NCBI GenBank assembly: GCA_021299695.1
Contig: JAJTEK010000018.1
Span: 1 to 64,000, forward strand
Reading direction: 5' to 3'
From: Pirellula sp.
GTDB lineage: Bacteria; Planctomycetota; Planctomycetia; Pirellulales; Pirellulaceae
Length of the DNA: 64,000 nt
Shown: positions 38,155 through 46,141 of the stretch, piece by piece
Layout: every line of letters starts with the position of its first letter
Position numbering within the stretch: the first letter of the stretch is position 1
Made by a program: the position numbers and the translations under genes
The notes under the pieces: model-generated
Seen by the model: only the letters and a program-made list of their open reading frames with translations
Told to the model about the DNA's origin: nothing
Databases searched by the model: none

Positions 38155-38525
38155 GGGGGGGACTGTCCCCGGTTTCTTGTCAAAAACGCGGGGACTGTCC
38201 CCGGGTACTCAGTTAAACCCGTGAGCCAACCAGCGCCAGCGGTTGGGCGATTTAACCAAGCCCGCCAGGAAACTGCGTTTGGGCTTTGATCTGACCAGCA
38301 ACGCCTCGTCGGCCCGTACAATGGGGCTCCGACCCGTTTGTGGGTAAGCGCGATCGATTCGTCACGTACACGCACAGCCTCGGACGGCCATGCTACGGTT
38401 GGAAAAAAGCCGCCGACGTACCTAGGGCGGCGCTTCGCTTTGCCCTGGGCTATCTCATTTTGCCCCTTTGGGGCGGAGAAATGAAAAAAACCTCATCGCG
38501 CGGGGACTTTCCCCGGTTTCTTGTC
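38155..38525. repeat. R2-R2-R1-R3(partial)-R2 repeat block
   Basis: Two R2 palindromes (38155-38206), a full R1 (38215-38408), the 3' part of R3 (38411-38490) and a final R2. It lies immediately upstream of the region that precedes the Abi_2 gene. Confidence 0.85.
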
Positions 38526-38685
38526 AACCCACTAAGATTTCCTATTCCCTTGATTGCTAGCTATAGATTCTGCTGCAATCTCTGTAACTTGCCACGATTC
38601 AGGGTATTTCGTTCGGTTCATGGCCCCGCCCCTTGATTTTGCATGGATCGCGACCGATACTCTTTCCAACACACTCGCCGCACCC

Positions 38686-38741
38686 CTCGCCGAAAGAGCC
38701 CTAAGCTCTTTGGATGACGTGCATCAAGGGCGAGTTATTTT
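38686..38741 (+). ncRNA. Candidate structured RNA upstream of Abi_2 gene
   Basis: A nested stem-loop: outer arms CTCGCC (38686) and GGCGAG (38729), inner perfect 7-bp hairpin AAAGAGC-cctaa-GCTCTTT (38693-38711). It is followed directly by TTATTTTTTT, which makes it look like a terminated small RNA or an attenuator. It ends about 45 bp before the abi start codon. A structured RNA motif upstream of abiF genes is known from comparative RNA surveys; whether this is a member was not tested. Confidence 0.4.
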
Positions 38742-38786
38742 TTTGCACTCTTCCTATTTGCGATTGGTGAATGAGGAGAAACTTCT

Positions 38787-39686
38787 ATGCGCCAGCCATA
38801 CTGTAAAGGTTGGCTGTCCTATTCCGACCAAGTCCAGCTCCTACAGCATCGCGGGCTGGTTGTGTCGGACCTTCGCAAAGCAGAGCAGTTTTTATCTCAC
38901 CTCAACTACTATCGATTTAGCGGGTATTGCTTAGCGTTCGAATCGCAACGTCATACTTTTGTAGCGGGGACGACATTCGAGCAGATCGTCGACGCTTATC
39001 AATTTGATCTTGGATTGCGAGACTTAGTTACCGAAGCTTTGGAAATCATCGAAGTTGATTTGCGAGCTGCGATAGCTTACTTTTTCGGTCAGCGGTATGG
39101 CGCATTCGGTCATACTGTTGCGTCAAATTTCCATATAGGATTTGGGCACACGGACTGGTTGCTTCGACTCCAGGAAGAGGCGCATCGATCGAGCGAACTT
39201 TTCGTTACCCACTTTCAGCGGGCATACATCGAATTCCCGGACCTCCCTGTTTGGATGGTGACGGAGGTGATGTCGTTTGGCGGCTTATCGAAGATGTTTA
39301 TGGGAATGAGTCGCCCCGATCAAAAAGTGATTTCAAATCGCTACAGTTTACAGCCGATCATCCTTCAAAGTTGGATGCACCATTTTGTCTACGTACGAAA
39401 TCTCTGTGCACACCATTCACGGCTTTGGGATCGCGTTTGGGCAATCAAGCCGACACTGCCATACGGCAAAGATTGGGCTGTACCAAACTTGCGCAGCAAC
39501 CGACATCTGCTTGCAACATTGATGCTTCTCAGGTATTGGCTAAAGCGAATTCCGGCTGCCAATCGTTTTGCGTCGAACTGGAAGATTCGGGTGGAGGAAC
39601 ATTTGCAATCGCCACCGGCTGTCGCATCCCCCGACACTCGAATGGGACTAACGCAATCTTGGATGTCGAATCCGATTTGGAAGTAA
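38787..39686 (+). CDS. Abi_2 family abortive-infection protein (AbiD/AbiF-like)
   Basis: 299 aa. Family features: a typical N-terminus (KGWLSYSDQVQLLQHRGLVV), HLNYYRFSGYCLAFE, a central DLGLRDLVTEALEIIEVDLRAAI, FGGLSKMF, and the HEPN-like catalytic signature VRNLCAHHSRLWDRVW (Arg-x4-His). HEPN ribonucleases cleave RNA; AbiD/AbiF proteins stop phage growth by disabling the host. The ATG at 38787 has a good SD (gaggagaaac). A structured RNA candidate lies directly upstream. It stands alone between two R1-R3 blocks. Apparently intact. Confidence 0.88.
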   Translation: MRQPYCKGWLSYSDQVQLLQHRGLVVSDLRKAEQFLSHLNYYRFSGYCLAFESQRHTFVAGTTFEQIVDAYQFDLGLRDLVTEALEIIEVDLRAAIAYFFGQRYGAFGHTVASNFHIGFGHTDWLLRLQEEAHRSSELFVTHFQRAYIEFPDLPVWMVTEVMSFGGLSKMFMGMSRPDQKVISNRYSLQPIILQSWMHHFVYVRNLCAHHSRLWDRVWAIKPTLPYGKDWAVPNLRSNRHLLATLMLLRYWLKRIPAANRFASNWKIRVEEHLQSPPAVASPDTRMGLTQSWMSNPIWK

Positions 39687-39751
39687 AGGACCATTGTGTT
39701 GCCATTTCGAAATGAATTGGCAGACTGGATTAGTCAAACTCCAAGTTTCAC

Positions 39752-40266
39752 CGCGCGAGGTCTGTCCCCGGTTTCGTGCCAGCAACCGGTGAGCCAACCA
39801 GCGCCAGCGGTTGGGCGATTTAACCAAGCCCGCCAGGAAGCTGCGTCTGGGCTTTGATCAGACCAGCAACGCCTCGTCGGCCCGTAAATGGGGCTTCGAC
39901 CTGTTTGTGGATAAACGCGATTGATTCGTCATCTACACGCACGGCCTCGGAGGGCCATGCTACGGTTGGAAAAAACCCCGTGACAGTCCATCGTCGTATT
40001 GATGACCTTATCGCGCGGGGACTGTCCCTGGTTTCTTGCCTTTTGCCCCAACGGGGCGCAAGGTGATAGCCCAGGGCAACGCCCTGTGGGTTCGAACGTC
40101 GAAATAGACTCCCGCCCTGAAGGGGCGGAACTCAACGGCGCGGAAATCCATGCGTCGACTAACCCAGGGGGGCGCTTCGCTTTGCCCTGGGCTATCTCAT
40201 TTTGCCCCTTTGGGGCGGGGAAACAAAAAAACCCCACCGCGCGGGTACTGTCCCCCGTTTCTTGCC
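39752..40266. repeat. R2-R1-R2-R3-R2 repeat block
   Basis: The most complete copy of the composite: degenerate R2 (39752), R1 (39783-39976), R2 (40012), R3 (40038-40237) and R2 (40240). It shows the usual order, with R2 palindromes punctuating R1 and R3. It fills the gap between the Abi_2 gene and the antitoxin-like gene. Confidence 0.88.
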
Positions 40267-40341
40267 AACAGGGGGGAGGTAGTGGATGTGATCGTTACGA
40301 GGGATCATGCCTATCTACCCTGCTTACCTAGGGCAAATCAA

Positions 40342-40370
40342 GTGACTTTTTGGCTAGACCGGCTTAGAAT
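40342..40370 (+). promoter_or_regulatory. Possible sigma-70-type promoter of vapBC-like pair
   Basis: GTGACT (40342-40347) and TAGAAT (40365-40370) are separated by 17 bp and lie about 40 bp upstream of the antitoxin-like start. Read by eye only. Confidence 0.35.
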
Positions 40371-40411
40371 GTCATCTGGGAAGTTTCTCGATCGAAACCA
40401 GGAGTTCTGGG

Positions 40412-40654
40412 GTGGTTATCAAAGGCACAGTTCACAACGGAATGATTCGCTTTGAAAACTCTGAACTGCCAGAGGGAACTCAAGTCCTAATCACACCCGT
40501 GCAAATTCCGATCGCGAAGGCTGTGAAAGAGGACAGTTTGGAACAGCTCAAGCGGGAGGTTCACCGCATTGCCTCTTTGGCTTCCGAGAGTGACACTGAT
40601 GATAGTTTTTCAGGTGCCGATCACGACAAGCTCCTCTATGGGGGGGGAGTATGA
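40412..40654 (+). CDS. Small antitoxin-like protein upstream of PIN-domain gene
   Basis: 80 aa. The N-terminus (VIKGTVHNGMIRFENSELPEGTQVLI) matches short beta proteins of the AF2212/DUF104-like antitoxin type that precede VapC toxins. The C-terminal half is a charged helix. The stop overlaps the PIN-domain start by 4 bp (ATGA). Its partner toxin is broken, so the antitoxin may be an orphan. Confidence 0.7.
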   Translation: MVIKGTVHNGMIRFENSELPEGTQVLITPVQIPIAKAVKEDSLEQLKREVHRIASLASESDTDDSFSGADHDKLLYGGGV

Positions 40655-40949
40655 TCTTTGTTGACACCGGAGTATGGTACTCGCTTCTTGTACCTAAAGA
40701 TCCGAGCCACCAAAAGACAGCGAAGTGGTTTGACGCGGTCGCGCAACCGATAGTTACAAGCGACTATGTCGTTGACGAGACCTTGACTCTTCTGTTGATG
40801 CGAGGCGAGCGTTCCAAAAACTCTCATCAGCCGGATTGAGTTTTACCGACTGCACTTCGCATGTGGTCGCAGACGACTTAGGGATAAGAACGATTGCGTC
40901 ATTTGATCACCACTTTCAGACCACCGCACGTTTCCAATTGGTTCCCTAG
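40651..40949 (+). pseudogene. vapC-like PIN toxin, internally deleted and frameshifted
   Basis: The first 55 codons encode a PIN-domain start (MIFVDTGVWYSLLVPKDPSH, VVDETLTLLLMRG). A different frame then encodes the proper PIN end (GLSFTDCTSHVVADDLGIRT, IASFDHHFQTTARF, stop at 40949). About 40-50 middle residues expected in a VapC of 130-140 aa are missing, and the frame changes near 40815-40835. The first acidic residue (D5) and later Asp residues remain, but the fold cannot be complete. A decayed toxin gene is the best reading. Confidence 0.8.
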
Positions 40950-41102
40950 GCGCGATAACCCTTCATTTTTGCCTTCCAACGGCAAACACGCGACGCGATT
41001 TACTTTGGGACCGTACCGGGATCGGTGCCGATCTCGGGGCCTCTGGCTTGGCAGCAGGAGCCTTGGGTGGACGCCTTCGGATGTCGGCATCGCTAGCCAA
41101 AA

Positions 41103-41640
41103 ACGCGGGGACTGTCCCCGGGTACTCAGTTTGGATTGTATCCAGGCGACGAAGTTAAACCCGTGAGCCAACCAGCGCTAGCGGTTGGGCGATTTAACCA
41201 AGCCCGCCAGGACGCTGCGTTTGGGCTTTGATCAAACGAGCGACGCCTCGCCCGCCCGTAAAATGGGGCTCCGACCCGTTTGTGGATAAACGTGATCGAT
41301 TCGTCACGTACACGCACGGCCTCGGAAGGCCATGCTACGGTTGGAAAAAAACCCGTGACAGTCCGTCGTATTGATGACCTTATCGCGCGGGGACTGCCCC
41401 TGTTTTCTTGCCTTTTGCCCCAACGGGGCGCAAGGTGAAAGCCCAGGGCAACGCCCTGTGCGTTCGAACGTCGAAATAGAGTCCCGCCCTGAAGGGGCGG
41501 AACTCAACGGCGCGGAAATCCATTCTCCGACGTACCCAGGGCGGCGCTTTGCTTTGCCCTGGGCTATCTCATTATGCCCCTTTGGAGCGGTGAAATGAAT
41601 AAACCCCTATCGCGCGGGGACAGTCCCCGATTTCTTGCCA
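41103..41640. repeat. R2-R1-R2-R3-R2 repeat block
   Basis: R2 (41103), R1 (41157-41352), R2 (41383), R3 (41409-41600) and R2 (41609). The order matches the 39752-40266 copy, so the two are probably copies of one composite unit. Confidence 0.88.
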
Positions 41641-41838
41641 ATGGCGTCCGATGGCACAATGCAGGTGGGGGCTTTGCCATGGGTGGTCCCTTTTGCCCCA
41701 AATTGTTGTATGTCTTCAGCGACGGATCTTCTATCGCTACTCAGCGTTCAGCGGCGTACCTTCAATCATCACGGAGAACGATCTATCGTGGCATGAGAAT
41801 ACAAAAGCAATCGAGCTGATTTTGGATCGACAACTCTA
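41641..41838 (+). other. Possible gene remnant
   Basis: A short open stretch ends at 41838 (FYRYSAFSGVPSIITENDLS, WHENTKAIELILDRQL). It reads like protein sequence but has no plausible start, since R2 repeat DNA precedes it. It could be the C-terminus of a gene cut by the repeat. No family recognised. Confidence 0.25.
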
Positions 41839-42558
41839 GTCTGAATCCTCTCTGTACTCGATCTCGCTCCGAGGAACCGTTTCTCTATCCTTCCAAAAGA
41901 ACTTCATCATTGTGGGGTGCCGTTCAAACGTGCTGTCCTCGAGGATCTGTTCTATGACAGATTTGTCTTTTAGCCCATACTTCTGGTTGCCGTCACCAAG
42001 TTTGCGTTCAAGAATTCCAGCGTTGAACAAAGCGTCCACAACATCGTTGACCTCCCCCTTCGAAACGTGTTTTGGAAAGCCGCCGTTAGGAATATCAGGA
42101 AGCCGCAGAAAGCTCTTGTTCAGAGCAGTCCCCCCCCAAGCTCCACGTCTCTTTAGCTTTTCGATGATTCGAAAAGCGATCATTTCTCGCTTCGAAACCC
42201 GCGGATGGCCACCGTTAAATCGATCGAGTGCTTCGTTTAGCTTTTCGTAAATCTGAATGCTGTCTGTTGGTGTATTCAGAAACAACACATCAATGTCCGA
42301 TAGCTTTGATCGAAGAATTGAGAGTAGTTTAAGTTGAACGCTATGAATGAATACTACTGGTCCAGTTCTCGTCTTAAGTCGGGATATTTCAGCCGCGACA
42401 ATGAAGCCTAGTTGGGCACTCAATGGTATGGGGAAAAATTCACAGCCATTCCATTGGGGCTCTGATTTCGCTAGTTCGAAAACTTCGGTAAGCCAAGCCT
42501 CAAGATGTGGGTATCGCTCGAATGGCGGATGGTAAACATAAAGGTAGCGAGGAGCCAT
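41836..42558 (-). CDS. Hypothetical protein, second gene of LOTUS-linked pair
   Basis: 240 aa (MAPRYLYVYHPPFERYPHLE). The first 110 residues alternate strands and helices (GFIVAAEISRLKTRTGPVVFIHSVQLKLL, DIDVLFLNTPTDSIQIYEKL), somewhat Rossmann-like. The C-terminal half looks like a winged helix (VSKGEVNDVVDALFNAGILERKLGDGNQKYGL). No catalytic motif is recognised. It begins 21 bp after the upstream gene on the same strand, so the two form an operon. AT-rich relative to core genes. It may be a DNA- or RNA-binding partner in an uncharacterised defence or regulatory module. Confidence 0.65.
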   Translation of the reverse strand: MAPRYLYVYHPPFERYPHLEAWLTEVFELAKSEPQWNGCEFFPIPLSAQLGFIVAAEISRLKTRTGPVVFIHSVQLKLLSILRSKLSDIDVLFLNTPTDSIQIYEKLNEALDRFNGGHPRVSKREMIAFRIIEKLKRRGAWGGTALNKSFLRLPDIPNGGFPKHVSKGEVNDVVDALFNAGILERKLGDGNQKYGLKDKSVIEQILEDSTFERHPTMMKFFWKDRETVPRSEIEYREDSD

Positions 42559-42579
42559 TTTGCAAAGTCTCCAACGCAG

Positions 42580-43425
42580 TTACTTTAGGAGGTCTGGACG
42601 CAGCTCACCTATCAATATGGAAGCCGGAATTCGTATTTCGAGTAGCTCCGCCGTCGTCAACTTCGAAATCGAACTGAGTAGCACCTGCCGTAATTGATCC
42701 TGACTGCGATTCACTGGTTGGAGTATAACTTGATTATCTATTCGCTTTTGAATTGTTGCTGCATTTTCAAAAACCAACGAAACATCAACACCATTAGATT
42801 CGCACCAATTTTGTACTACTTCGATCACAGCTTTTGATCTTTCACGTTTCCATTCATTCGCTAACTGGGGTGAAATCTCACAAAGTGATTCGGCGAATGC
42901 AAGGTACCACTTAGATGCTTGAATAGAATTTCTAGCGGACTCTGATGTTATGTTTTTTTTATCAAGAAATGAAATTGCATTCTGTTTTTCCCACTCGGAT
43001 GAAACTGGTGTTAACTCGATCCACCCAATTCCTGGTGACGCGTCGTTCTCATTTAGAATCTCGCCAGAGGAAGAGTTAAAATAACGTTTCCCTGGAGGAT
43101 CTGCTTTGACAAAAGCATACCAGACATCGGTCTTCAGCCGTTTGTGGTGCATCGAAGGTTGAGGAAGACTCGCTTTGCCTTCGCTTCGCAGCAATCTGAA
43201 AGAAAAGGCATTCTTGGAGTTTGGACCAGTAACCAAGAAATTCTCATTTTCCAATTCGAAAAGTAGATCCTTGAATTTTAGAAATCCGAAGTCTTCAAAA
43301 TTCCCGAGGAGCCTTTTAAGTAGATAGGCAGCAGAGGCCGCCGTCATGCTTCCATCCGGGTCATTGGAGCGGAAATTGTCGACGAGCAGTGCTTTGGCCG
43401 ACTTTAGATACTCACCACGATTCAT
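42580..43425 (-). CDS. Protein with OST-HTH/LOTUS-like domain
   Basis: 281 aa. The first 75 residues fit an OST-HTH/LOTUS winged helix (AASAAYLLKRLLGNFEDFGFLKFKDLLFELENENFLVTG), a fold that binds RNA and in bacteria is often joined to NYN nucleases. The middle (LKTDVWYAFVKADPPGKRYF) and the helical C-terminus are unfamiliar; no NYN nuclease acidic set is evident. It is the first gene of a leftward two-gene operon. Its promoter should lie in the gene-poor 43426-43600 stretch. The LOTUS call is by eye and needs a profile search. Confidence 0.55.
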   Translation of the reverse strand: MNRGEYLKSAKALLVDNFRSNDPDGSMTAASAAYLLKRLLGNFEDFGFLKFKDLLFELENENFLVTGPNSKNAFSFRLLRSEGKASLPQPSMHHKRLKTDVWYAFVKADPPGKRYFNSSSGEILNENDASPGIGWIELTPVSSEWEKQNAISFLDKKNITSESARNSIQASKWYLAFAESLCEISPQLANEWKRERSKAVIEVVQNWCESNGVDVSLVFENAATIQKRIDNQVILQPVNRSQDQLRQVLLSSISKLTTAELLEIRIPASILIGELRPDLLK

Positions 43426-44124
43426 TCAAATGTCCTCCACACGAGTGAAAAACAAAACTCTCGATCTTTGTCCAGACCGAGAGTTCTTTCTGTTTTGTTG
43501 TGCGCAAGAACCAGAATGCAAATCGTTATTGGTCGTTCTTTTGGAATGCTTGCTGTCAAACCAAATCCAGACCATTTGCTCATCTAGGCTTTGCCCCGAG
43601 AGCAAATGCCCCCTGAACGCCGCTGAGAGGAGTATCGACCAAACACAACACAGAGTCAAGCCGAATTTCTGCTTTAGCCCATGTTTTCAAGCGTTTGAGT
43701 CCCAAAAGGACGGCTGGGATCGTTAGACACTGAACCTCGTAAAGACGTTTTCTCCAATAAAATACCGGTGATTTTTTGGAACATCGGTGCTTTGTGTGGG
43801 TAGCCAAAGGCAGAGAAAGCACCCAAGAGGATTCGCGCGAGGGTTGGTAGAGACATCGCACAGTGGAGAGTTTGAGACTGGGCTAACGCGTGCATACCCC
43901 TGAAAATGCTGCGTAAAAGCGTCAACAGGCCTTCGTTTTGAAACGCCGGGCTGCCACTAATGCGGAGGGTCAGAAGGGTTTCTTCCCCCGCCTAGGGGGA
44001 CGAACGCACATCAACCCTATCTATCCTTGCCCAACCGGCTGTGAACGAGAGGGCTCGAACCGCCCACACCCGTAATCTCTGAATACCACCGGAGGCGCTC
44101 CAATGGGCTTAAACTCGCCCAAGA
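43426..44124. other. Gene-poor region between LOTUS operon and recombinase remnant
   Basis: No convincing gene. Short ORFs on the minus strand (43426-43925) switch frame repeatedly and lack start signals; together they could be a decayed gene. Near 44040-44095 the reverse strand reads ggcggttcgagccc, a T-loop-like motif that might be a relic of an integration site, but no tRNA folds around it. Confidence 0.4.
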
Positions 44125-44508
44125 TCAACGTTGAGTTGCTTCGTCACTCACCGAGACGAAAGAAACACCGTATTCATCGAACGCTTCCATGATCCTGGAT
44201 AAATCCCTTGGCGAGCGACTCAGTCGATCAACGTTGTAGACCACCACGCAATCGATCTTTCCGCTTTTGATGTCATCTAGGAGTCGATTAAGAGCAGGTC
44301 GATCTAGGCTACTGCCCGAGAAACCGCTATCGTCGTAATGATCCGGCAAGCATTCCCAGCCTTCGTGTTGCTGGCCAGCGATGAATGACTTAGCTGATTC
44401 GCGCTGGGTGTGGAGCGAGTTGAAATCGAGCTCGAGTCCCTCTTCAACCGACTTTCGTGTGTAGATCGCGGAGCGGTTTTTGGCGTTTGCTTTCCGTGTT
44501 GGTTTCAT
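44125..44508 (-). pseudogene. Truncated serine recombinase (resolvase N-terminal domain only)
   Basis: The ATG at 44508 begins a serine-recombinase catalytic domain: RSAIYTRKSVEEGLELDFNS, DHYDDSGFSGSSLDRPALNR (LSR signature), DCVVVYNVDRLSRSPRDLSR, EYGVSFVSVSDEATQ. It stops after 127 aa, while large serine recombinases have 450-550. A 4-bp duplication (GTGA) at the end may have caused the stop: removing it restores SVTKQLN, the expected next residues. The frame closes again soon after, so the C-terminal DNA-binding part is gone. The tracked 325-aa ORF extends wrongly upstream. Confidence 0.82.
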
Positions 44509-44672
44509 GAATTGTTTCCTAGGAGAAAGAATTGGAGTCCGTGGAGGTGGGAGCCGGTGATCGTGTTCGCGAGCGCCGAGAGGGACTTGAATAACTGGCC
44601 GTCGTATTCGAAGCCGTTGTAGACCAACCGTCGTCGGCGTCGTATGGCTCGCCGAAGTGTAAGAGAATCCAT
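44505..44672 (-). pseudogene. DUF2924 C-terminal fragment
   Basis: A 55-codon frame below the track's size limit encodes LVYNGFEYDGQLFKSLSALANTITGSHLHGLQFFLLGNNS, the end of a DUF2924 protein, which is commonly the gene directly before serine recombinases in phage-like elements. Its stop overlaps the recombinase start by 4 bp (ATGA). The N-terminal part is missing; IS110-like DNA begins just beyond, so the element probably cut it. Confidence 0.7.
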
Positions 44673-44763
44673 GTAAGTCGTGAGTCGGGCAGCCGAACGC
44701 CGAGTTCGGCAGGATATTGAGATAAACCCGTTTCAATTCCTTACTGCCTGGAGACTCACGACC

Positions 44764-45165
44764 ATGAAAACAATTCTCGCTCTGGATCTTGGAAAATTCA
44801 AGACCGTGTCCTGTCTGCTGACCGAGAATCACGCGTCGATTCCGGTATTCAAAACCATCATGACCAATCCTAAAACGTTCGAACAGTTCTTGCTTGACGT
44901 CAAACCGTCGTTGCTGGTTCTCGAAGCCTGTGGGCTCTCCGGTTGGGTCGTGGATCTGGCTCGTAAACTTGGCGTTGAGGTGCTGGTCGCTCATCCGGGC
45001 GGCGAAGCATGGCAATCGGGAAAGGTTAAACGCAAGACCGACAAAGACGACGCGCTCAAGCTCGCGCAAATGGCCAGGAACAACGAAAGCGACTCTGTGC
45101 ATGTACCTTCACCTGAGCATCGACAATTCCAGCAACTGGTCCGTTATCGTAAAAAGCTTTGCTGT
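44764..45165 (+). pseudogene. IS110-family transposase, truncated
   Basis: The ATG at 44764 begins the DEDD domain of IS110 transposases: ILALDLGKFKTVSCLLTE, LLVLEACGLSGWVVDLA, VLVAHPGGEAW, KVKRKTDKDDALKLAQMARN and PEHRQFQQLVRYRK. After about 133 residues the homology stops, in a degenerate R2-like palindrome (gctgggactgtccccgact, near 45168). The C-terminal transposase_20 domain with its catalytic Ser is absent. The rest of the tracked ORF to 45429 is read-through, including the retron RNA region. Confidence 0.85.
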
Positions 45166-45331
45166 GCTGGGACTGTCCCCGACTCCGTGTCCATTCGATT
45201 ACTAAAGACCCAATCTGCGCGGCACCCCTTCCAAACAAAAAGGGACAAAAAACGTATTTTTAGGAAGATTCGGTATTGTCGGCGTATTGACAACCCAAAC
45301 CCATGCCTTAAGCTTGACGCATGGACACGGA

Positions 45332-45554
45332 CAACCTCCAGCACCGTCGCAGAGCTTGCTTTTCGACGGTCAACCCAGCGGCGCGAAAGCGACGCTGTAA
45401 ATTGGGCCGTCGTGTGTTGGCGCGTCTAACACAACGATCGTTCCTCCTAGTACCTCGCCACGTCACGTGTCGGGTCGCGGGTGATTTAAGGGGCAAGTTG
45501 ACGCCGGCACGTGCCGGCGATAACGAGCTCCGTCATTTCCGTTTATGGAGGTTG
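45332..45554 (+). ncRNA. Candidate retron msr-msd RNA
   Basis: A series of hairpins lies just upstream of the retron genes. CAACCTCCA (45332-45340) and TGGAGGTTG (45546-45554) are exact 9-nt complements and would be the a1/a2 repeats that bound a retron RNA. An AGC follows a1, so G45341 is a candidate priming guanosine. Inside are ACCGTCG/CGACGGT (45343/45364), CAGCG/CGCTG (45376/45393), TCGTGTGTT/AACACAACGA (45410/45428) and the perfect 18-bp palindrome CGCCGGCACGTGCCGGCG (45502-45519). A TTGACA at 45287 could be a -35 box. The division into msr and msd is not resolved. Confidence 0.7.
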
Positions 45555-45557
45555 ATT

Positions 45558-45794
45558 ATGTCACGAAACAATCGTGATGATGTGTCCTTTAGGGATCAGG
45601 AGTTGGAATTGCTTGCTAATTTTTGGCGAGTCTTCTCCGACGATGGTGACCTAAAGGAAATGATGGGGGGGTCGCTAGTCGATCTTCGACGCGAGGCTTT
45701 AAGATGCTTGGGGCAAAAACCGCCAGACCTTAAGGGTGCACGAGCGGCGACGGCTCAAGCGATATTTGAAATGCAACGTGGAAGAGAAAATTAG
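45558..45794 (+). CDS. Small retron-associated protein
   Basis: 78 aa from the ATG at 45558 (MSRNNRDDVSFRDQELELLA, FWRVFSDDGDLKEMMGGSLV); the tracked ORF starts inside the RNA region. Its SD (tGGAGGttgatt) is the a2 repeat of the candidate retron RNA. All-helical and charged, with no family recognised. It is the first gene of the retron operon, followed by the XRE gene after 29 bp. It may be the effector or a partner of the HTH protein. Confidence 0.65.
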   Translation: MSRNNRDDVSFRDQELELLANFWRVFSDDGDLKEMMGGSLVDLRREALRCLGQKPPDLKGARAATAQAIFEMQRGREN

Positions 45795-45823
45795 CGACCT
45801 CCCAAAAATCATTTATTTGAAAA

Positions 45824-46141
45824 ATGCGATACCTAGGAAAAGCAGCAAAAAAAGTCCGAATCCAATCCGGCATGACGCAGGTCACGCTTGCTCAAGAGTT
45901 GGGTATTTCCGTGGTGCACTTGAGCAATATCGAGAATGACCACTCAATGCCTTCTCCAGAATTAGTCAATAAATACAGGTCGATTACTGGTATTGATTTG
46001 TATGTCCTGGATTGGTGTGATAATGGCGATTTAGAGTCGTTACCAAAAAACGTCCGTGAGGCCGCTGCACGGTTGAGAGAGGCATGGTCTTTTGGAAAAA
46101 AAAGCAATGTTAAAGACGAGGGTTGCATTGACAAAGAGTAG
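45824..46141 (+). CDS. Retron-associated XRE-family HTH protein
   Basis: 105 aa with a clear HTH_3 domain (AAKKVRIQSGMTQVTLAQELGISVVHLSNIENDHSMPSPELV) and a helical tail. Its 3' end overlaps the RT start by about 35 bp, so the two are translated together. HTH-associated retrons form one of the described retron types; in such systems the HTH protein is thought to be effector or regulator. It does not resemble the XRE protein at 35.7 kb beyond the HTH. Confidence 0.8.
   Translation: MRYLGKAAKKVRIQSGMTQVTLAQELGISVVHLSNIENDHSMPSPELVNKYRSITGIDLYVLDWCDNGDLESLPKNVREAAARLREAWSFGKKSNVKDEGCIDKE

Noticed and set aside
37626-38375. 249-aa minus-strand ORF and similar ORFs in R1/R3 copies
   Set aside because: They translate repeat DNA; similar peptides (SSAPSGRDSISTFEPTGR) recur in every R3 copy, and the frames have no start signals.
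43426-43925. Three short minus-strand ORFs of 77-93 aa
   Set aside because: Frames overlap and switch, with no SD and no recognised family; possibly a decayed gene but not supportable.
44040-44095. tRNA-like T-loop motif (ggcggttcgagccc) on the minus strand
   Set aside because: The T-stem has a mismatch, and no acceptor, D-arm or anticodon stem fits around it; at most a relic of an integration site.
45166-45429. C-terminal half of the tracked IS110 ORF
   Set aside because: After RYRK the sequence no longer resembles IS110 and runs through the retron RNA hairpins; treated as read-through.
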